Positions 31,356 to 40,197 of a stretch of 64,000 nucleotides of DNA are shown piece by piece. Source of the stretch: Crenobacter intestini (GTDB lineage: Bacteria; Pseudomonadota; Gammaproteobacteria; Burkholderiales; Chromobacteriaceae); NCBI RefSeq assembly GCF_004919095.1, contig NZ_STGJ01000018.1, positions 239 to 64,238 of the forward strand, written 5' to 3'. Within the stretch, counting starts at the first letter, position 1, and each line of letters starts with the position of its first letter. Under the pieces are notes generated by a model. The model searched no databases. It had not been told where the DNA came from and worked only from the letters and a program-made list of their open reading frames with translations. The position numbers were made by a program, and so were the translations under genes.

Positions 31356-32699
31356 ATGCAAGCGTTTGAAGCGAACTTCGACGGGCTGGTCGGCCCGACC
31401 CACAACTACGCCGGGCTGTCGCACGGCAACGTCGCCTCCACCGGCAACGCCCACGGGCTCGCCAACCCGAAGGAGGCGGCGCTGCAGGGCCTCGCCAAGA
31501 TGAAGGCGCTGGCTGACATGGGCTTCAAGCAGGGCGTGCTCGCCCCGCACGCCCGGCCGGACACGCAGGCGCTGCGCAAGCTGGGCTTTGCCGGCAACGA
31601 CGCGGCGGTGCTCGCGCGCGCTGCCAAGGAAGCGCCGGCCATCCTCGCCGCGGTCAGCTCGGCCTCGCCGATGTGGACCGCCAACGCGGCGACGGTCAGC
31701 CCGTCGGCCGACACCCATGATGGCCGCGTGCACTTCACGCCGGCCAACCTCAACAACAAGTTCCACCGCTCGCTCGAGCACGAACAGACCGGCCGCCTGC
31801 TCAAGGCGATGTTCGCCGACGAAAACCGCTTCGCGCACCACGCGGCACTGCCCGCGCAGATGCACTTCGGCGACGAGGGCGCGGCCAACCACACCCGCTT
31901 TTGCGGCGACTACGGCGCGCGCGGCGTCGAATTCTTCGTGTACGGTCGCGCAGCGTTCGCCGCCGGTGCGCCAGGGCCGAGCCGCTACCCGGCGCGCCAG
32001 ACGCTGGAAGCGAGCGAGGCGATTGCCCGCCTGCACGGCCTCGCGCCCGAGTGCGTGGTGTACGCGCGGCAGAACGCCGACGCCATCGACGCGGGCGTGT
32101 TCCACAACGACGTGATCGCGGTCGGCAACGGCCACGTCTCCTTCCATCACGAGCTGGCGTTCGCCGACCAGGCCGCGGTGCTCGCCGAACTGTCCGCCAA
32201 GCTCGCCGCGCAAGGCGTCGCCTTCGAGGCGGTCGAGGTGCCGGCCGACGAGGTCAGCCTCGAGGACGCGGTGCACAGCTATCTGTTCAACAGCCAGCTG
32301 TTGCGCCGCTCCGACGGTCGCATGCTGCTGGTGGTCCCCGAGGAGTGCCGCGTCAACCCGCGGGTGTCGGCCTACCTCGACCGGCTGCTCGCAAGCGGCG
32401 GCCCGATCGCCGAGGTGCGGGTGTTCGACCTCAAGCAATCGATGCAGAACGGCGGCGGGCCGGCCTGCCTGCGCCTGCGCGTCGCGCTGACCGAGGCCGA
32501 GGCGGCCGCGGTCAACCCCGCGGTGTGGATGGACGACGCGCTCTACGCACGGCTCACCGGCTGGGTCGGCCGCCACTACCGCGACCGCCTGTCGGCCGCG
32601 GACCTGGCCGACCCGGCGCTGCTTGCCGAGAGCCAGCAGGCGCTCGACGAGCTGACGGGCATCCTGTCGCTCGGCAGCGTCTACCCCTTCCAGCGCTGA
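31356..32699 (+). CDS. astB: N-succinylarginine dihydrolase
   Basis: A 447-residue enzyme of the arginine succinyltransferase pathway that hydrolyses succinylarginine to succinylornithine, CO2 and two ammonia. The N-terminal [19 protein letters not shown] is characteristic, [12 protein letters not shown] carries active-site residues and the catalytic Cys is in [12 protein letters not shown] near residue 370. No astA, astC, astD or astE lies nearby; upstream is thrC, downstream a convergent autotransporter. A 7-bp hairpin (31315-31335) precedes its ribosome site. Confidence 0.95.
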   Translation: MQAFEANFDGLVGPTHNYAGLSHGNVASTGNAHGLANPKEAALQGLAKMKALADMGFKQGVLAPHARPDTQALRKLGFAGNDAAVLARAAKEAPAILAAVSSASPMWTANAATVSPSADTHDGRVHFTPANLNNKFHRSLEHEQTGRLLKAMFADENRFAHHAALPAQMHFGDEGAANHTRFCGDYGARGVEFFVYGRAAFAAGAPGPSRYPARQTLEASEAIARLHGLAPECVVYARQNADAIDAGVFHNDVIAVGNGHVSFHHELAFADQAAVLAELSAKLAAQGVAFEAVEVPADEVSLEDAVHSYLFNSQLLRRSDGRMLLVVPEECRVNPRVSAYLDRLLASGGPIAEVRVFDLKQSMQNGGGPACLRLRVALTEAEAAAVNPAVWMDDALYARLTGWVGRHYRDRLSAADLADPALLAESQQALDELTGILSLGSVYPFQR

Positions 32700-32704
32700 A
32701 CGAA

Positions 32705-32734
32705 AAACACCCCGCGGCGTACCGCGGGGTGTTT
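32705..32734. terminator. Bidirectional terminator between astB and the autotransporter gene
   Basis: A perfect 13-bp stem (AAACACCCCGCGG and complement) with a 4-base loop; A-rich on the left and T-containing on the right, so it can serve both convergent genes. Confidence 0.85.
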
Positions 32735-32751
32735 GCCTTGGGGAAAACCGC

Positions 32752-35010
32752 TCAGAACGTCGCGTTCAGGCCGACGTTGACACCCCAGAAGTTGCCGTCG
32801 TCGCGCGCGAAGCTGCCGGTGGCCTGCGCGAACGCGGTGACGCCCGGGGCGACATTGAGCGCGCTGCCCACCCCCAGTTCGCCCCAGTTCTTCGGCAGCG
32901 CCTGCCCCTCGACCGTGAAGTTGCCGGCCGTGCTCAAGAGCCCCGCCTCGATGTCGCGCGCGTCGCCCTTGAACTCGTGGTAGTAGCCGACCCTCGCGTA
33001 CGGCGAGAAGCGGCCGGCGGTCGTGGCGACGTTCCAGCCGAGCGAGCCGACCAGCGACTTGACCTTCTGCTCGCCAAAGCGCATCGCGCTGAAGTCGAGC
33101 GTGTCCTCGATCAGCGCGCCGACTTTCACGTGCTCGTAGCGCAGGCCGGCTTGCGGGCCGGTGCTGAGCTTGCCCCACTGCATCCGGTAGCCGCCGTTCA
33201 CGTCGAAGCCCATCTGGGTCGCGCGGGTCGAGGCCGTCTGCACCGCGCGGTAGGTCGGCCCCAGCTTGATGTTGCGGCGGGTGTCGAGGTCGGTGTTGCC
33301 GAGGAAGACCTCGCCGTCGACCCACAGCGGCGCCGCCCGCCAGTTGCCGATCGCCGACAGGCTGCGGGTGTCGCCCTTGTAACTGCCGAGCGAGCCGATG
33401 TCGGCGCGGGTCTTGCCACCGCTGAAAGCGACGCCGAGCGCAAGTTCGGGGGTAGCCTGGTAGTCGAAGCCCAGCGTGCCGATCGCCTCGGGCTTGAGCG
33501 TGCCCGCTTCGACATGGTCGCGCCCGAAGCCGCCGCCGACGATGGCGCCGACGCTGCGTACCGCGCGCGGCGCAGCGTCCAGTGCGCGCGCGTGCGCGTG
33601 CAGGGTGTCGCGGATCACCTGGCGCGAGGCGAGCGGCACCTGGCCCAGCGCGTCGGCGAACGCCGGCGCGGCGAGGATGTTGGCGAAGTAGTCGCCGAGC
33701 ACCTGGTGGGTGAGCGGGGTCGGGTGACGGTCGTCGGCGAACAGGAAGCTTGGCGCGGCCAGCAGGGTCGTTGCGCTGGGCGTCAGCGTCGAGCAGGTCA
33801 GGGCCGTGCCGGCGCACTGGCTGCCGGTGACGTTGTCGACGCCGAACGCTTTCGGGTTGGCGAGTACCGCTGCGAACAGGCCGGCCACGTCCGGGCGTAC
33901 CACGTTGGCGCCGCTTTGCGCGATGCCGGCGTCGACCGACGCATTGAACAACTGGGTCAGCTGGTTGAGGCTGCCTTGGGCGCTGGCGTAGCCTTCGTTC
34001 AGCTTTTGCAGGGCAGATGCCGTTGCACTGGCCAGATTGGCCGAGATTGCTCCCGGCAGTTGGGCATTCACTTGGGTTGCTAGGTTGGCTTTCAATGCGG
34101 CGGCGACTTGGGCGTCAATGATGTCCTGTGGAGTACCTGCCGGTAAGGCCGCTTTAACTTGTTGGGTAATGGCCGCGGTGACGGCTGTTGTCACCTGCTG
34201 GGCAATGCCGGCCTTGGCCAGCTCAGGCGCCAGTTGAGTGAGGACATTGTTGACGACAGCTTTCTGGCTGGCGGCATCTGCAGCAGCGCTGGCGCTGAGC
34301 CCCTGTCTGGCTGCGGCCTCGAGTTGCCGGTAGAGGCCGACGACTTGGGCGTTTTGCTGTGAATCAGGCATGTCGGTACGGTAACCGGTTGCTCCTTGCA
34401 AAACCGCGTACAGCGCCGCCGGCGTATTGCCGAATGCAGGCAGGTTGGGCGCGATGATCAGCTTTGCGCCCGCGGCCTTGAGCGCACCCAGTTGCCCGGC
34501 TAACGAACCTGCCGCTTGTGCGATACTCGCCTGGGCCGCACTGGTCCCGCCGCTCGCCGAAGCGGCTGCGGCCGCCGGGATGTCGTTGCCGCCGGTCCAC
34601 ACGAAATAGAGCGCGTTGGGGTCAGCCTTGCCACCACTGCGCTTGAAGTAATCGGAAATCTGGGTCGGCAGGTCGCGGATTTCCTTGCCGCCAGGTCCCG
34701 GGTTGGCGGTTTCGACCGACTGGGCACCACCTTGCGCGTAGTTGTTGCCGGCCGGGTTGTAGCCGGTTAGCGGATTGGTCGCACTGGCCTTGAGGCCGAG
34801 TGCGGTGGCCAGCACGTCGGCGTGGTTGGGCGCGTTGTTGGTGGTCCAGCGACTGCCGTCGGGCAGGCCACCGACGCCCGAGAAGGCGCCGCTATCGGTC
34901 AGGCTGTCGCCGAAGAACCAGGCCTGGCTGAAGGTGGCGGCCGGCGCGAAGCCGGTGGCGAGTGCGAAGGCGACGGCGGCGCTGCCGCGGCGCAGGGTGG
35001 ATGCTTGCAT
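32752..35010 (-). CDS. GDSL-family autotransporter esterase with an Ala/Gln-rich insertion
   Basis: A 752-residue outer membrane protein. A signal peptide (about 1-28) is followed by a GDSL/SGNH hydrolase passenger: GDSL with catalytic Ser36 (FFGDSLTDSG), block II around GG94, GGND at 140-143, and the Asp/His pair in DDRHPTPLTH at 426-434. The C-terminal ~270 residues form an autotransporter beta-barrel ending in Phe (LNATF). This is the EstA architecture. Between about 215 and 345 lies an Ala/Gln-rich helical stretch that pushes apart conserved blocks normally close together (GNTP at 194-197 and LFNASVD at 354-360). Its DNA is less GC-biased than the flanks. Start has AGAGGGG upstream. Confidence 0.88.
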   Translation of the reverse strand: MQASTLRRGSAAVAFALATGFAPAATFSQAWFFGDSLTDSGAFSGVGGLPDGSRWTTNNAPNHADVLATALGLKASATNPLTGYNPAGNNYAQGGAQSVETANPGPGGKEIRDLPTQISDYFKRSGGKADPNALYFVWTGGNDIPAAAAASASGGTSAAQASIAQAAGSLAGQLGALKAAGAKLIIAPNLPAFGNTPAALYAVLQGATGYRTDMPDSQQNAQVVGLYRQLEAAARQGLSASAAADAASQKAVVNNVLTQLAPELAKAGIAQQVTTAVTAAITQQVKAALPAGTPQDIIDAQVAAALKANLATQVNAQLPGAISANLASATASALQKLNEGYASAQGSLNQLTQLFNASVDAGIAQSGANVVRPDVAGLFAAVLANPKAFGVDNVTGSQCAGTALTCSTLTPSATTLLAAPSFLFADDRHPTPLTHQVLGDYFANILAAPAFADALGQVPLASRQVIRDTLHAHARALDAAPRAVRSVGAIVGGGFGRDHVEAGTLKPEAIGTLGFDYQATPELALGVAFSGGKTRADIGSLGSYKGDTRSLSAIGNWRAAPLWVDGEVFLGNTDLDTRRNIKLGPTYRAVQTASTRATQMGFDVNGGYRMQWGKLSTGPQAGLRYEHVKVGALIEDTLDFSAMRFGEQKVKSLVGSLGWNVATTAGRFSPYARVGYYHEFKGDARDIEAGLLSTAGNFTVEGQALPKNWGELGVGSALNVAPGVTAFAQATGSFARDDGNFWGVNVGLNATF

Positions 35011-35039
35011 GGAATGCCCCTCTGTTTTTTATGGTGTGT

Positions 35040-35096
35040 CATGCGAATGAAATTTCCGCATGAAGCAAATATTCTAAATGCAAGGGCGGACGTCAA
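35040..35096 (-). promoter_or_regulatory. Candidate promoter and imperfect palindrome before the autotransporter gene
   Basis: On the minus strand TTGACG (35096-35091) and AATATT (35073-35068) are 17 bases apart. Just downstream, CATGCG at 35040-35045 and CGCATG at 35057-35062 frame an imperfect palindrome with a GAAATTTC-like core, a possible operator. Confidence 0.35.
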
Positions 35097-35103
35097 CTGC
35101 GGC

Positions 35104-35133
35104 TTGGGACAGTCCGGCGACAACGGTTAGAAT
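35104..35133 (+). promoter_or_regulatory. Candidate promoter very close to flgA
   Basis: TTGGGA at 35104-35109 and TAGAAT at 35128-35133 with 18-base spacing. The -10 box ends six bases before the flgA ATG, which would make the transcript leaderless or nearly so. Confidence 0.35.
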
Positions 35134-35139
35134 GCGGCC

Positions 35140-35823
35140 ATGTGCAGACGTTTTTTCGCGACACTTTGCGCGCTGCTGGTGGCGGGAGGCGCGGCTAGTG
35201 CGCCGGCCGGGCAGGACCTCGCGCAGTTGCGTGAGCGCGCGCAGCGCTTTGTCGACGCCGAGGCCGGGCGTCATAGCCTGCCCGCGCAGCGGGTCGGCGC
35301 GCCCGACGCGCGGGTGTTCCTGCCCGCGTGCGACACGCTGGACGCCGCGTGGCCGGACGGCCGCCCGGCAGGGCAGGTGCTGGTGCGCTGCCCGTCGCTG
35401 GGCTGGTCGCTGGGCCTGCCTGTCGAACAGGTGCGCGCTGCCCGTCGCGTGTTTGTCGCCAGCGGCCTGATCGCAACGGGGCAGGTGCTGACCGCGGCGG
35501 ACATCAAGCTTGCCGACGTCGGCAACGCGACGCTGGCGCGCCAGGGCGTGGACGACGCCTCGTTGCTGCTGGGCAAGGCCGCGCGTGCGCAGATCCCACC
35601 GGGGACGGTGTTGCGCCCGACCGCGCTGCGCGCGCCGTTTGTCGTGCGCATGCGCTCGCCGGTGCGCGCGCTGGTCGAATACGACGGGGTGAGTGTGGGC
35701 GCCGAGGGCTTCGCCAACAACAACGCGGCGGTGGGCGAGCCGGTGACGGTGAGGATGCCGTCCGGCCGCGTGGTGCAGGGCGTCGCACGCGCCGACGGCA
35801 GCGTTGTCGTCAGCCTGCCCTGA
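35140..35823 (+). CDS. flgA: Flagellar basal body P-ring assembly chaperone FlgA
   Basis: A 227-residue periplasmic chaperone for FlgI (P-ring) assembly. A signal peptide of about 20 residues is followed by an N-terminal region and a C-terminal SAF domain (RVFVASGLIATGQVLTAADI; GTVLRPTALRAPFVVR). No other Met suits as start, and no ribosome site precedes this ATG. flgM and flgN follow on the same strand, the usual flgAMN cluster; the rest of the flagellar genes are elsewhere. Confidence 0.92.
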   Translation: MCRRFFATLCALLVAGGAASAPAGQDLAQLRERAQRFVDAEAGRHSLPAQRVGAPDARVFLPACDTLDAAWPDGRPAGQVLVRCPSLGWSLGLPVEQVRAARRVFVASGLIATGQVLTAADIKLADVGNATLARQGVDDASLLLGKAARAQIPPGTVLRPTALRAPFVVRMRSPVRALVEYDGVSVGAEGFANNNAAVGEPVTVRMPSGRVVQGVARADGSVVVSLP

Positions 35824-35891
35824 TTGGCTTAAAGAAACCGGCGCAACGGTCGATAAATAAGCAGGCAGCTTTTTGCCGTAGAGGAATGACC

Positions 35892-36170
35892 ATGAAAATC
35901 GATGCAGCGAGCAAGGCGTCTGCCGCGTATGCGCCTCAGGCCAAGGCCGCGCGCCGTGACGAGCCCGCGCGTGCAGAGGGTAGTGGCGAGAAGGTCGCGA
36001 TCAACCCGCTCTCCGGCCAGTTGCAGGCCGCCGCCGCCGAGCCCGCGTTCGACGCGGCCAAGGTCGACGCGATCCGCGCGGCGATCAGCGCCGGCGAGTA
36101 TCGGGTCAACGCCGACGCGATCGCCGACGGCCTGATCGCCACCGCCCGCGACCTGATCGGCCGCCCGTGA
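35892..36170 (+). CDS. flgM: Anti-sigma-28 factor FlgM
   Basis: A 92-residue regulator that binds sigma-28 (FliA) until the hook is finished. It begins MKIDAASKA, with low-complexity Ala-rich middle and the conserved C-terminal sigma-binding helices (VDAIRAAISAGEYRVNAD then ADGLIATARDLIG). ATG at 35892 follows AGAGGA; an ATG two codons earlier (35886) overlaps that ribosome site and is less likely. Confidence 0.92.
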   Translation: MKIDAASKASAAYAPQAKAARRDEPARAEGSGEKVAINPLSGQLQAAAAEPAFDAAKVDAIRAAISAGEYRVNADAIADGLIATARDLIGRP

Positions 36171-36172
36171 CG

Positions 36173-36643
36173 ATGCAGTCTTTTGACGCGCGTTTTGTCG
36201 CCGCCTGCGACGCCGAGCGTGCGCTGCTCGAGCGCCTCGCGTCGTTGCTGGCCGACGAACAGCGCGCGCTGTTGCGTCTGGACGGTGCGCCGCTGATCGC
36301 GATCGCCCGCGACAAGGAAGCGTTGCTGGCCGAACTCGCCGAACAGGGCAAGGAGCGGCGGCTGCTGTGCCGCGACGCTGCACTGACGACGCCGGACGAC
36401 ATCGCGCGCTGGTTGCCCGCGCAGGATGCCGCCGTGCGCGACGCGTGGCTTAGGCTTGAGACCGCGCTGATGCGCGCGCGCACCCTCAACGACGCCAACG
36501 CCCAGACCAGCCGCGAACGCGCGACGATGGCCGAGTCCCTGCTCTCCGAGATCCGCGACACCCTGCGCCGCGAGGCCGGTTACGACCGCTCGGGCGCGCA
36601 GGCCACCCCGGCCGGCAGTGGCCGCAAGCTCGGTAGCGCCTGA
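36173..36643 (+). CDS. flgN: Flagellar export chaperone FlgN
   Basis: A helical export chaperone (156 residues) for the hook-filament junction proteins FlgK and FlgL. Heptad-like Leu/Ala-rich helices (ERALLERLASLLADEQRALL), a central LLAELAEQGKERR segment and a variable C-terminus fit FlgN; identity rests largely on position directly after flgM. A GTG at 36167 overlapping the flgM stop is an alternative start. Confidence 0.85.
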   Translation: MQSFDARFVAACDAERALLERLASLLADEQRALLRLDGAPLIAIARDKEALLAELAEQGKERRLLCRDAALTTPDDIARWLPAQDAAVRDAWLRLETALMRARTLNDANAQTSRERATMAESLLSEIRDTLRREAGYDRSGAQATPAGSGRKLGSA

Positions 36644-36714
36644 CGCCGGCGCGCCATGCCGATGCGCTTTGTGTTATCTTCGGGGCGGGTTTGACCACTT
36701 CTTCGCATGCAGCC

Positions 36715-37635
36715 ATGACCTTGCTCGCCCTGATCGCCGCGCTGGCGCTCGAACAGATCCGGCCCCTCGGTAACCGTAACCGGGTCTGGCTGCTGTTCAT
36801 CCGCTACGCCAACCATCTGGAGCGCAACTTCAACGCAGGCTCCGTCCGCCACGGCGCCATCGCCTGGCTGGCCGCCATCGTGCCTGCGGTGGCGATCGCG
36901 CTTGGCGTCTACTGGCTGCTCGGCCAGTTGAGCCCGGCGCTGGCCTTCGTGTGGAACGTGTTCGTCCTCTACCTGACGATGGGCTTTCGCCACTTCTCCG
37001 GTGCCTTCTCCGAAATCTCGCTGGCGCTCTCCGAAGGCCGCGAGCACGACGCGCGCGGCGCGCTCGGCCAGTGGCTGGGTACGCCGGCGTCCGACTTGTC
37101 GGTGAACGAGGTGTCGCGCCTGGCGATCGAGCAGGGCGTGCTCGACAGCTACCGCCACGTGTTCGGCACCATGTTCTGGTTCGTGGTGTTGCCCGGCCCG
37201 GCCGGCGCCTTGCTGTACCGGCTCGCCAGCGTGCTCGCGCAGAAGTGGGGCGAGCGCAACCTCGACGAAGACCCGTTCGGCCGTTTCGCCGAGCGTGCCG
37301 GCCTGTGGCTGGACTGGCTGCCGGCTAGGCTGACCGCGGCGAGCTTCGCGGTGGTGGGTGACTTCGAGGATGCCGTCTACTGCTGGCGCTCGCAGGCGAG
37401 AACCTGGGGCAACTACACGGCCGGCATCCTGCTGGCATCGGCCGCCGGCGCCATCGGTGTGCGGCTGGGTGACCCGCTCCGGCAGGACTACGGGCTGAAG
37501 ATCCGCCCGGAACTGGGGACCGGCGATGAGGCCGACCCTGCCTTCCTGAAGAGCGCGGTCGGCCTGGTCTGGCGCTCGGTGCTGCTGTGGCTGGGCTTCC
37601 TGCTGCTGCTCTCGGTCGCCGGCCTGTTTGCCTGA
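36715..37635 (+). CDS. CobD/CbiB family membrane protein
   Basis: A 306-residue protein with about five membrane segments, of the betaproteobacterial group annotated CobD/CbiB family and distantly like AmpE. Conserved stretches are VLYLTMGFRHFS, SRLAIEQGVLDSYRHVFG and DWLPARLTAASFAVVGDFEDAVYCWRSQA-type sequence. True CobD condenses aminopropanol with cobyric acid, but no other cobalamin gene is nearby and the function of this subgroup is unclear. ATG at 36715 is preferred to a TTG eight codons earlier. Confidence 0.8.
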   Translation: MTLLALIAALALEQIRPLGNRNRVWLLFIRYANHLERNFNAGSVRHGAIAWLAAIVPAVAIALGVYWLLGQLSPALAFVWNVFVLYLTMGFRHFSGAFSEISLALSEGREHDARGALGQWLGTPASDLSVNEVSRLAIEQGVLDSYRHVFGTMFWFVVLPGPAGALLYRLASVLAQKWGERNLDEDPFGRFAERAGLWLDWLPARLTAASFAVVGDFEDAVYCWRSQARTWGNYTAGILLASAAGAIGVRLGDPLRQDYGLKIRPELGTGDEADPAFLKSAVGLVWRSVLLWLGFLLLLSVAGLFA

Positions 37636-37745
37636 TCCTTCGGCGGCTGAAGGCCGCCCGTCGCGCCGCCCCGGCACAGGGGGCGGCGTCGTCGTTTTAT
37701 GAACATTGATACGCGGCCTGCCAGCGCGGGCCGCCGGAGCAAGAC

Positions 37746-39251
37746 ATGACATTTGCCGAGCTTGGCCTCTCGCCCGAAATCCAGAGGGCCATCGACGAGC
37801 TGGGCTATACCGAGCCCACGCCTATCCAGGCGCGCGCGATCCCGCTGGTGACCAGCGGTACCGATTTGATGGCCGCCGCGCAGACCGGGACCGGCAAGAC
37901 CGCCGCCTTCGTGCTGCCGCTGCTCGAGCGCCTGAAGAAGTTCGCCAGCGCCAGCGCGTCGCCCGCGATGCACCCGGTGCGCGCGCTGATCTTGACCCCG
38001 ACCCGCGAACTGGCCGACCAGGTCGGCGAGAACGCCGCGCGCTACACCAAGTACCTGCCGCTGCGCACGACGACCGTGTACGGCGGCGTCAACATGGACC
38101 CGCAGACCGCCGAGCTGCGCCGCGGCGTCGAGATCCTGATCGCGACCCCGGGCCGCCTGCTCGACCATGTCGGCCAGAAGACGGTGATGCTGAACAAGGT
38201 CGACATCCTGGTGCTCGACGAAGCCGACCGCATGCTCGACATGGGCTTCATCCCCGACATCCGCAAGATCGTCGCGCTGTTGCCGAAGACGCGGCAGACG
38301 CTGCTGTTCTCCGCGACCTTCTCGCCGGAGATCAAGAAGCTGGCCGCCGAGTTCATGCGCGACCCGCAGACGGTCGAGGTCGCCCGCCAGAACTCGACCA
38401 ACGCCGACGTCGAGCAGCTGGTGTACGAGGTCGACGCCTACCGCAAGCGTGCGCTCCTTTCCCGCCTGATCCGCCAGCGCGACATGAGCCAGGTGATCGT
38501 GTTCTGCAACACCAAGCTCACCGCCGACCGCCTGACCCGCGAGCTGCAGCGTGAAGGCCTGGCCGCCGAGGCGATCCACGGCGACAAGGCGCAGAGCGCG
38601 CGCCTGGAAACGCTCTCCGCGTTCAAGTCGGGTGAGGTCAAGGTGCTGGTCGCGACCGACGTCGCTGCACGCGGTCTCGACATTTCCGAACTGCCCTTCG
38701 TCGTCAACTACGAGCTGCCGCACTCGCCGGAAGACTACGTGCACCGCATCGGCCGTACCGGCCGTGCCGGCGCGAGCGGTGTGGCCATCTCGCTGATGTC
38801 GCCGTCCGAGACCAAGTTCCACGAGCAGATCGAGAAGCTGACGCGGCAGAAGCTGACGCCGCAGCAGGCCGAGGGCTTCGCACCGGGCCGTGCGGCCGAA
38901 CCGAGCGCCGACGCGCCGCGCGGCCGTGCCGAGCGCGACGCGCGCCACGACAAGGGCGAGCGGGCCGAGCGTGGCGACCGGGGTGAGCGCCAAGAGCGGG
39001 GCGACCGCCAGGAGCGCCGCGACAAGCCCGAGCGTTACGAGCGTGCCGACCGTGCGCCGCGCGGCGACCGCCACGAGCGCGCCGACAAGGCCGCCGAGCG
39101 CAAGGTGATCCGCGTCGACCGCTACCCGCAGGACAACCGTCCGGCCGAAGATGACGGCCGTCCGGATTCCCCGCGCATCCCGGGCCGCCGCCGCCGTCCG
39201 GGCGACAAGCGCGAGGTGCCGGCGCTGCTGCTGGCGCCGCGTTACAAGTAA
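37746..39251 (+). CDS. rhlE: DEAD-box RNA helicase, RhlE type
   Basis: A 501-residue ATP-dependent RNA helicase. The core (about 1-375) has all motifs: the Q motif (GYTEPTPIQ), AQTGTGKT, PTRELADQ, DEAD in VLDEADRMLDMGF, SAT, ATDVAARGLDI and HRIGRTGRAG. The MGF context and RhlE-like core support the subgroup. The C-terminal ~125 residues are a hydrophilic, Arg/Glu/Asp/Gly-rich tail with repeated short units (RGDR, GERQERGDRQERR), probably disordered and RNA-binding. Confidence 0.93.
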   Translation: MTFAELGLSPEIQRAIDELGYTEPTPIQARAIPLVTSGTDLMAAAQTGTGKTAAFVLPLLERLKKFASASASPAMHPVRALILTPTRELADQVGENAARYTKYLPLRTTTVYGGVNMDPQTAELRRGVEILIATPGRLLDHVGQKTVMLNKVDILVLDEADRMLDMGFIPDIRKIVALLPKTRQTLLFSATFSPEIKKLAAEFMRDPQTVEVARQNSTNADVEQLVYEVDAYRKRALLSRLIRQRDMSQVIVFCNTKLTADRLTRELQREGLAAEAIHGDKAQSARLETLSAFKSGEVKVLVATDVAARGLDISELPFVVNYELPHSPEDYVHRIGRTGRAGASGVAISLMSPSETKFHEQIEKLTRQKLTPQQAEGFAPGRAAEPSADAPRGRAERDARHDKGERAERGDRGERQERGDRQERRDKPERYERADRAPRGDRHERADKAAERKVIRVDRYPQDNRPAEDDGRPDSPRIPGRRRRPGDKREVPALLLAPRYK

Positions 39252-39272
39252 GCCGTCCGCCTTCGCCTGCCA

Positions 39273-39302
39273 AGGCCGCCTGCGGGCGGCCTGTTTTTTT
39301 TT
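39273..39302 (+). terminator. Terminator after rhlE
   Basis: AGGCCGCC (39273-39280) and GGCGGCCT (39285-39292) around a TGCG loop, followed by G and nine T: a strong intrinsic terminator. Confidence 0.9.
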
Positions 39303-39314
39303 GGGGACCCGACG

Positions 39315-39827
39315 ATGACCGTCCAACTTGCCACCGCGCGGCTGACCCTGCGCGAACTGTCCGCCGATGACGCGGATTTCCTGGTCGAACTCCTGAACAG
39401 CCCGACCTTCCTGCAACATATCGGCGACAAGGGCGTGCGCGACGCGGCGGGCGCCTTGCGCTACCTCGACACCGGGCCCGGTGCCAGCTACCGCCAGCAT
39501 GGCGCGGGGCTGTGGCGGGTGGGCTTAGCCGGCTGCGACACGCCGATCGGCATCTGCGGGCCGGTGTTCCGGCCGCAACTGCCGGCGCCCGACCTCGGCT
39601 TCGCGCTGTTGCCCGCCTACTCGGGGCAGGGCTACGGTTTCGAGGCGGGCCAGGCGTGCGTCGACTACCTGCAAGGCGAGGCGGGTATCCGCGAACTGTT
39701 GGGCATCACCGACGACGCCAATACCGCCTCGCAGGCGCTGCTGGTGAAGCTCGGCTTCGTCTGGGACGGTTACCGCGAGGTATACCCAGGCGAGCCCGCA
39801 CTCAGGCTGTACCGGCGCGCGCGCTAG
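39315..39827 (+). CDS. GNAT N-acetyltransferase (RimJ/RimL-like)
   Basis: A 170-residue GNAT protein of the acetyltransferase_3 type. It begins with TARLTLRELSADDADFL, has PDLGFALLPAYSGQGYGFEA (acetyl-CoA loop GQGYG) and ends with ANTASQALLVKLGFVWDG. Substrate could be a ribosomal protein N-terminus or a small molecule; the sequence does not say. The next gene is convergent and overlaps its end by four bases. Confidence 0.85.
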   Translation: MTVQLATARLTLRELSADDADFLVELLNSPTFLQHIGDKGVRDAAGALRYLDTGPGASYRQHGAGLWRVGLAGCDTPIGICGPVFRPQLPAPDLGFALLPAYSGQGYGFEAGQACVDYLQGEAGIRELLGITDDANTASQALLVKLGFVWDGYREVYPGEPALRLYRRAR

Positions 39828-40144
39828 CGCGCGACTTCGCAGACGGTCAGCACGGGAAGCTCACCCGAGACGACGGCAAGCAGGCGGTCGATATTTGGGT
39901 GACTGCCCGGGTGGCCCTGCGCGTGCGCGGTATGCTCGGCGAAGATGGCGAGGCCGGCCTCGGCCGCCTCGGGCGTGATCGCGCCGAAGCGCGTGGCGAG
40001 CGCGTGGTAGACGCGCAAGGAACCCGCGCTGCCCGGCGCGTTTTCGATGCGCGCGAGCACGCGGCCCTGCGGGTCGGCCAGTTCGACCGCGGCGAGGTGC
40101 TCGCAGGCGGGCAGTGCGGCGAGTTGTTGCTGGAAGCTGTTCAT
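39824..40144 (-). CDS. DUF2322 family protein
   Basis: A 106-residue cytoplasmic protein matching the DUF2322 family, found mainly in betaproteobacteria; function unknown. Segments LADPQGRVLARIENAPGSAG and YHALATRFGAITPEAAEAGL are the best conserved. It overlaps the convergent GNAT gene by four bases and diverges from the exporter operon. Confidence 0.7.
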   Translation of the reverse strand: MNSFQQQLAALPACEHLAAVELADPQGRVLARIENAPGSAGSLRVYHALATRFGAITPEAAEAGLAIFAEHTAHAQGHPGSHPNIDRLLAVVSGELPVLTVCEVAR

Positions 40145-40197
40145 GGCGGTGTCGGCCCTGTGGTAAAAAGGTGGATGTCATTTTATCGGGCTTCGCC

